A stretch of 5,717 bases of DNA from Minisyncoccota bacterium. GTDB taxonomy: Bacteria > Patescibacteriota > Minisyncoccia > UBA6257 > HR35. The DNA lies in contig CALIVE010000024.1 in the NCBI GenBank assembly GCA_938048445.1, positions 1 to 5,717 of the forward strand. The letters are read 5' to 3'. The notes under the pieces were generated by a model. It was not told where the DNA came from, did not search any database, and saw nothing but the letters and a program-made list of their open reading frames with translations. Of this stretch, positions 5,528 to 5,717 are shown one piece after another. Position numbers and translations under genes: made by a program. Position 1 is the first letter of the stretch, and each line of letters opens with the position of its first letter.

Positions 5528-5717
5528 TCCATAATCCTTATACTTTTCAGGAATAACATATAACAGCTTAGATTGTAAAGTAGGAGTTGTTGTAGGTTTT
5601 TTTGTTATTAATCTTATAGGAGGAAGGAAGACTTTTAGTTTCTTTTTTCTTGATTTGTCATACCAATAGGTTAGTTTGATGGTGTTTGATTTTTTGTTGT
5701 AGATTCCTATAAATCTG
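5408..5717 (-). CDS. Upstream part of the same propeller protein, cut by window edge and ending at TGA
   Basis: From the right edge, 102 codons are open in the same frame as the downstream propeller, and then TGA occurs at 5410-5408. The start is outside the window. The first 30 visible residues are basic and strand-like (with TYWYDKSRKKK at 16-26), followed by a Pro/Thr-containing linker (KKPTTTPTLQ, 39-48). Then comes one degenerate propeller unit, with IKFSPNLERVAIIF at 67-80 and EFVVVDGKEGKKYDNI at 87-102. The next codon is the TGA, and the next repeat (GLTFSPDSQHLIYIA) continues immediately after it without loss of phase. The fragment therefore reads as the N-terminal portion of the downstream gene, separated by a nonsense codon that could be a mutation, an assembly or sequencing error, readthrough or recoding. 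Any signal peptide or membrane anchor would be further upstream. Confidence 0.7.
   Translation of the reverse strand, partial: RFIGIYNKKSNTIKLTYWYDKSRKKKLKVFLPPIRLITKKPTTTPTLQSKLLYVIPEKYKDYGIEEIKFSPNLERVAIIFTTPDKKEFVVVDGKEGKKYDNI

Overview
The window is an AT-rich (about 30% G+C by eye), densely packed bacterial segment with every recognisable gene on the minus strand. Read in the direction of transcription, from the right edge to the left, it contains: a long repeat protein of the PD40/TolB-like beta-propeller type, whose start lies outside the window and whose frame is broken by one TGA; a D-alanyl-D-alanine carboxypeptidase (peptidase S11); mraY; murA; then a CIRCE-type operator with an embedded sigma70-like promoter, followed by hsp20 and the start of hrcA, which is cut by the left edge.

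Region by region. 4067-5717 is the propeller protein, about twelve repeats with the core FSPDSKHLAYIA, preceded by a basic and Pro/Thr-rich stretch. 3034-4017 is the carboxypeptidase; the conservative start is 3921. 1982-3025 is mraY and 725-1981 is murA, joined stop-to-start with no intervening base. 702-728 is a 9-9-9 inverted repeat matching CIRCE (TTAGCACTC-N9-GAGTGCTAA) at 14 of 18 arm positions; it overlaps the murA stop codon and spans the -35 of the hsp20 promoter. 237-650 is hsp20, and 1-225 is the N-terminal winged-helix part of HrcA.

Two functional modules adjoin. One is peptidoglycan synthesis and trimming: MurA makes the UDP-MurNAc precursor, MraY makes lipid I, and the carboxypeptidase trims stem peptides. 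The other is a small, probably self-regulating heat-shock operon in which HrcA would bind CIRCE and repress hsp20 and its own gene. The propeller protein probably acts outside the cytoplasm, because all six of its visible cysteines occur as pairs in three enlarged loops.

Organism. Peptidoglycan enzymes and HrcA/CIRCE show a bacterium. Low G+C, short intergenic distances, a cell-wall gene order unlike the classical dcw cluster, an Asp-type MurA and few Shine-Dalgarno sites fit a candidate-phylum lineage such as Patescibacteria (CPR), but nothing here fixes the phylum. Visible stops are TAA or TAG. The single in-frame TGA raises UGA recoding (code 25), but the lack of any other TGA among roughly 110 Gly and 17 Trp codons argues against it. 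No RNA gene, mobile element, CRISPR array or convincing terminator was seen.
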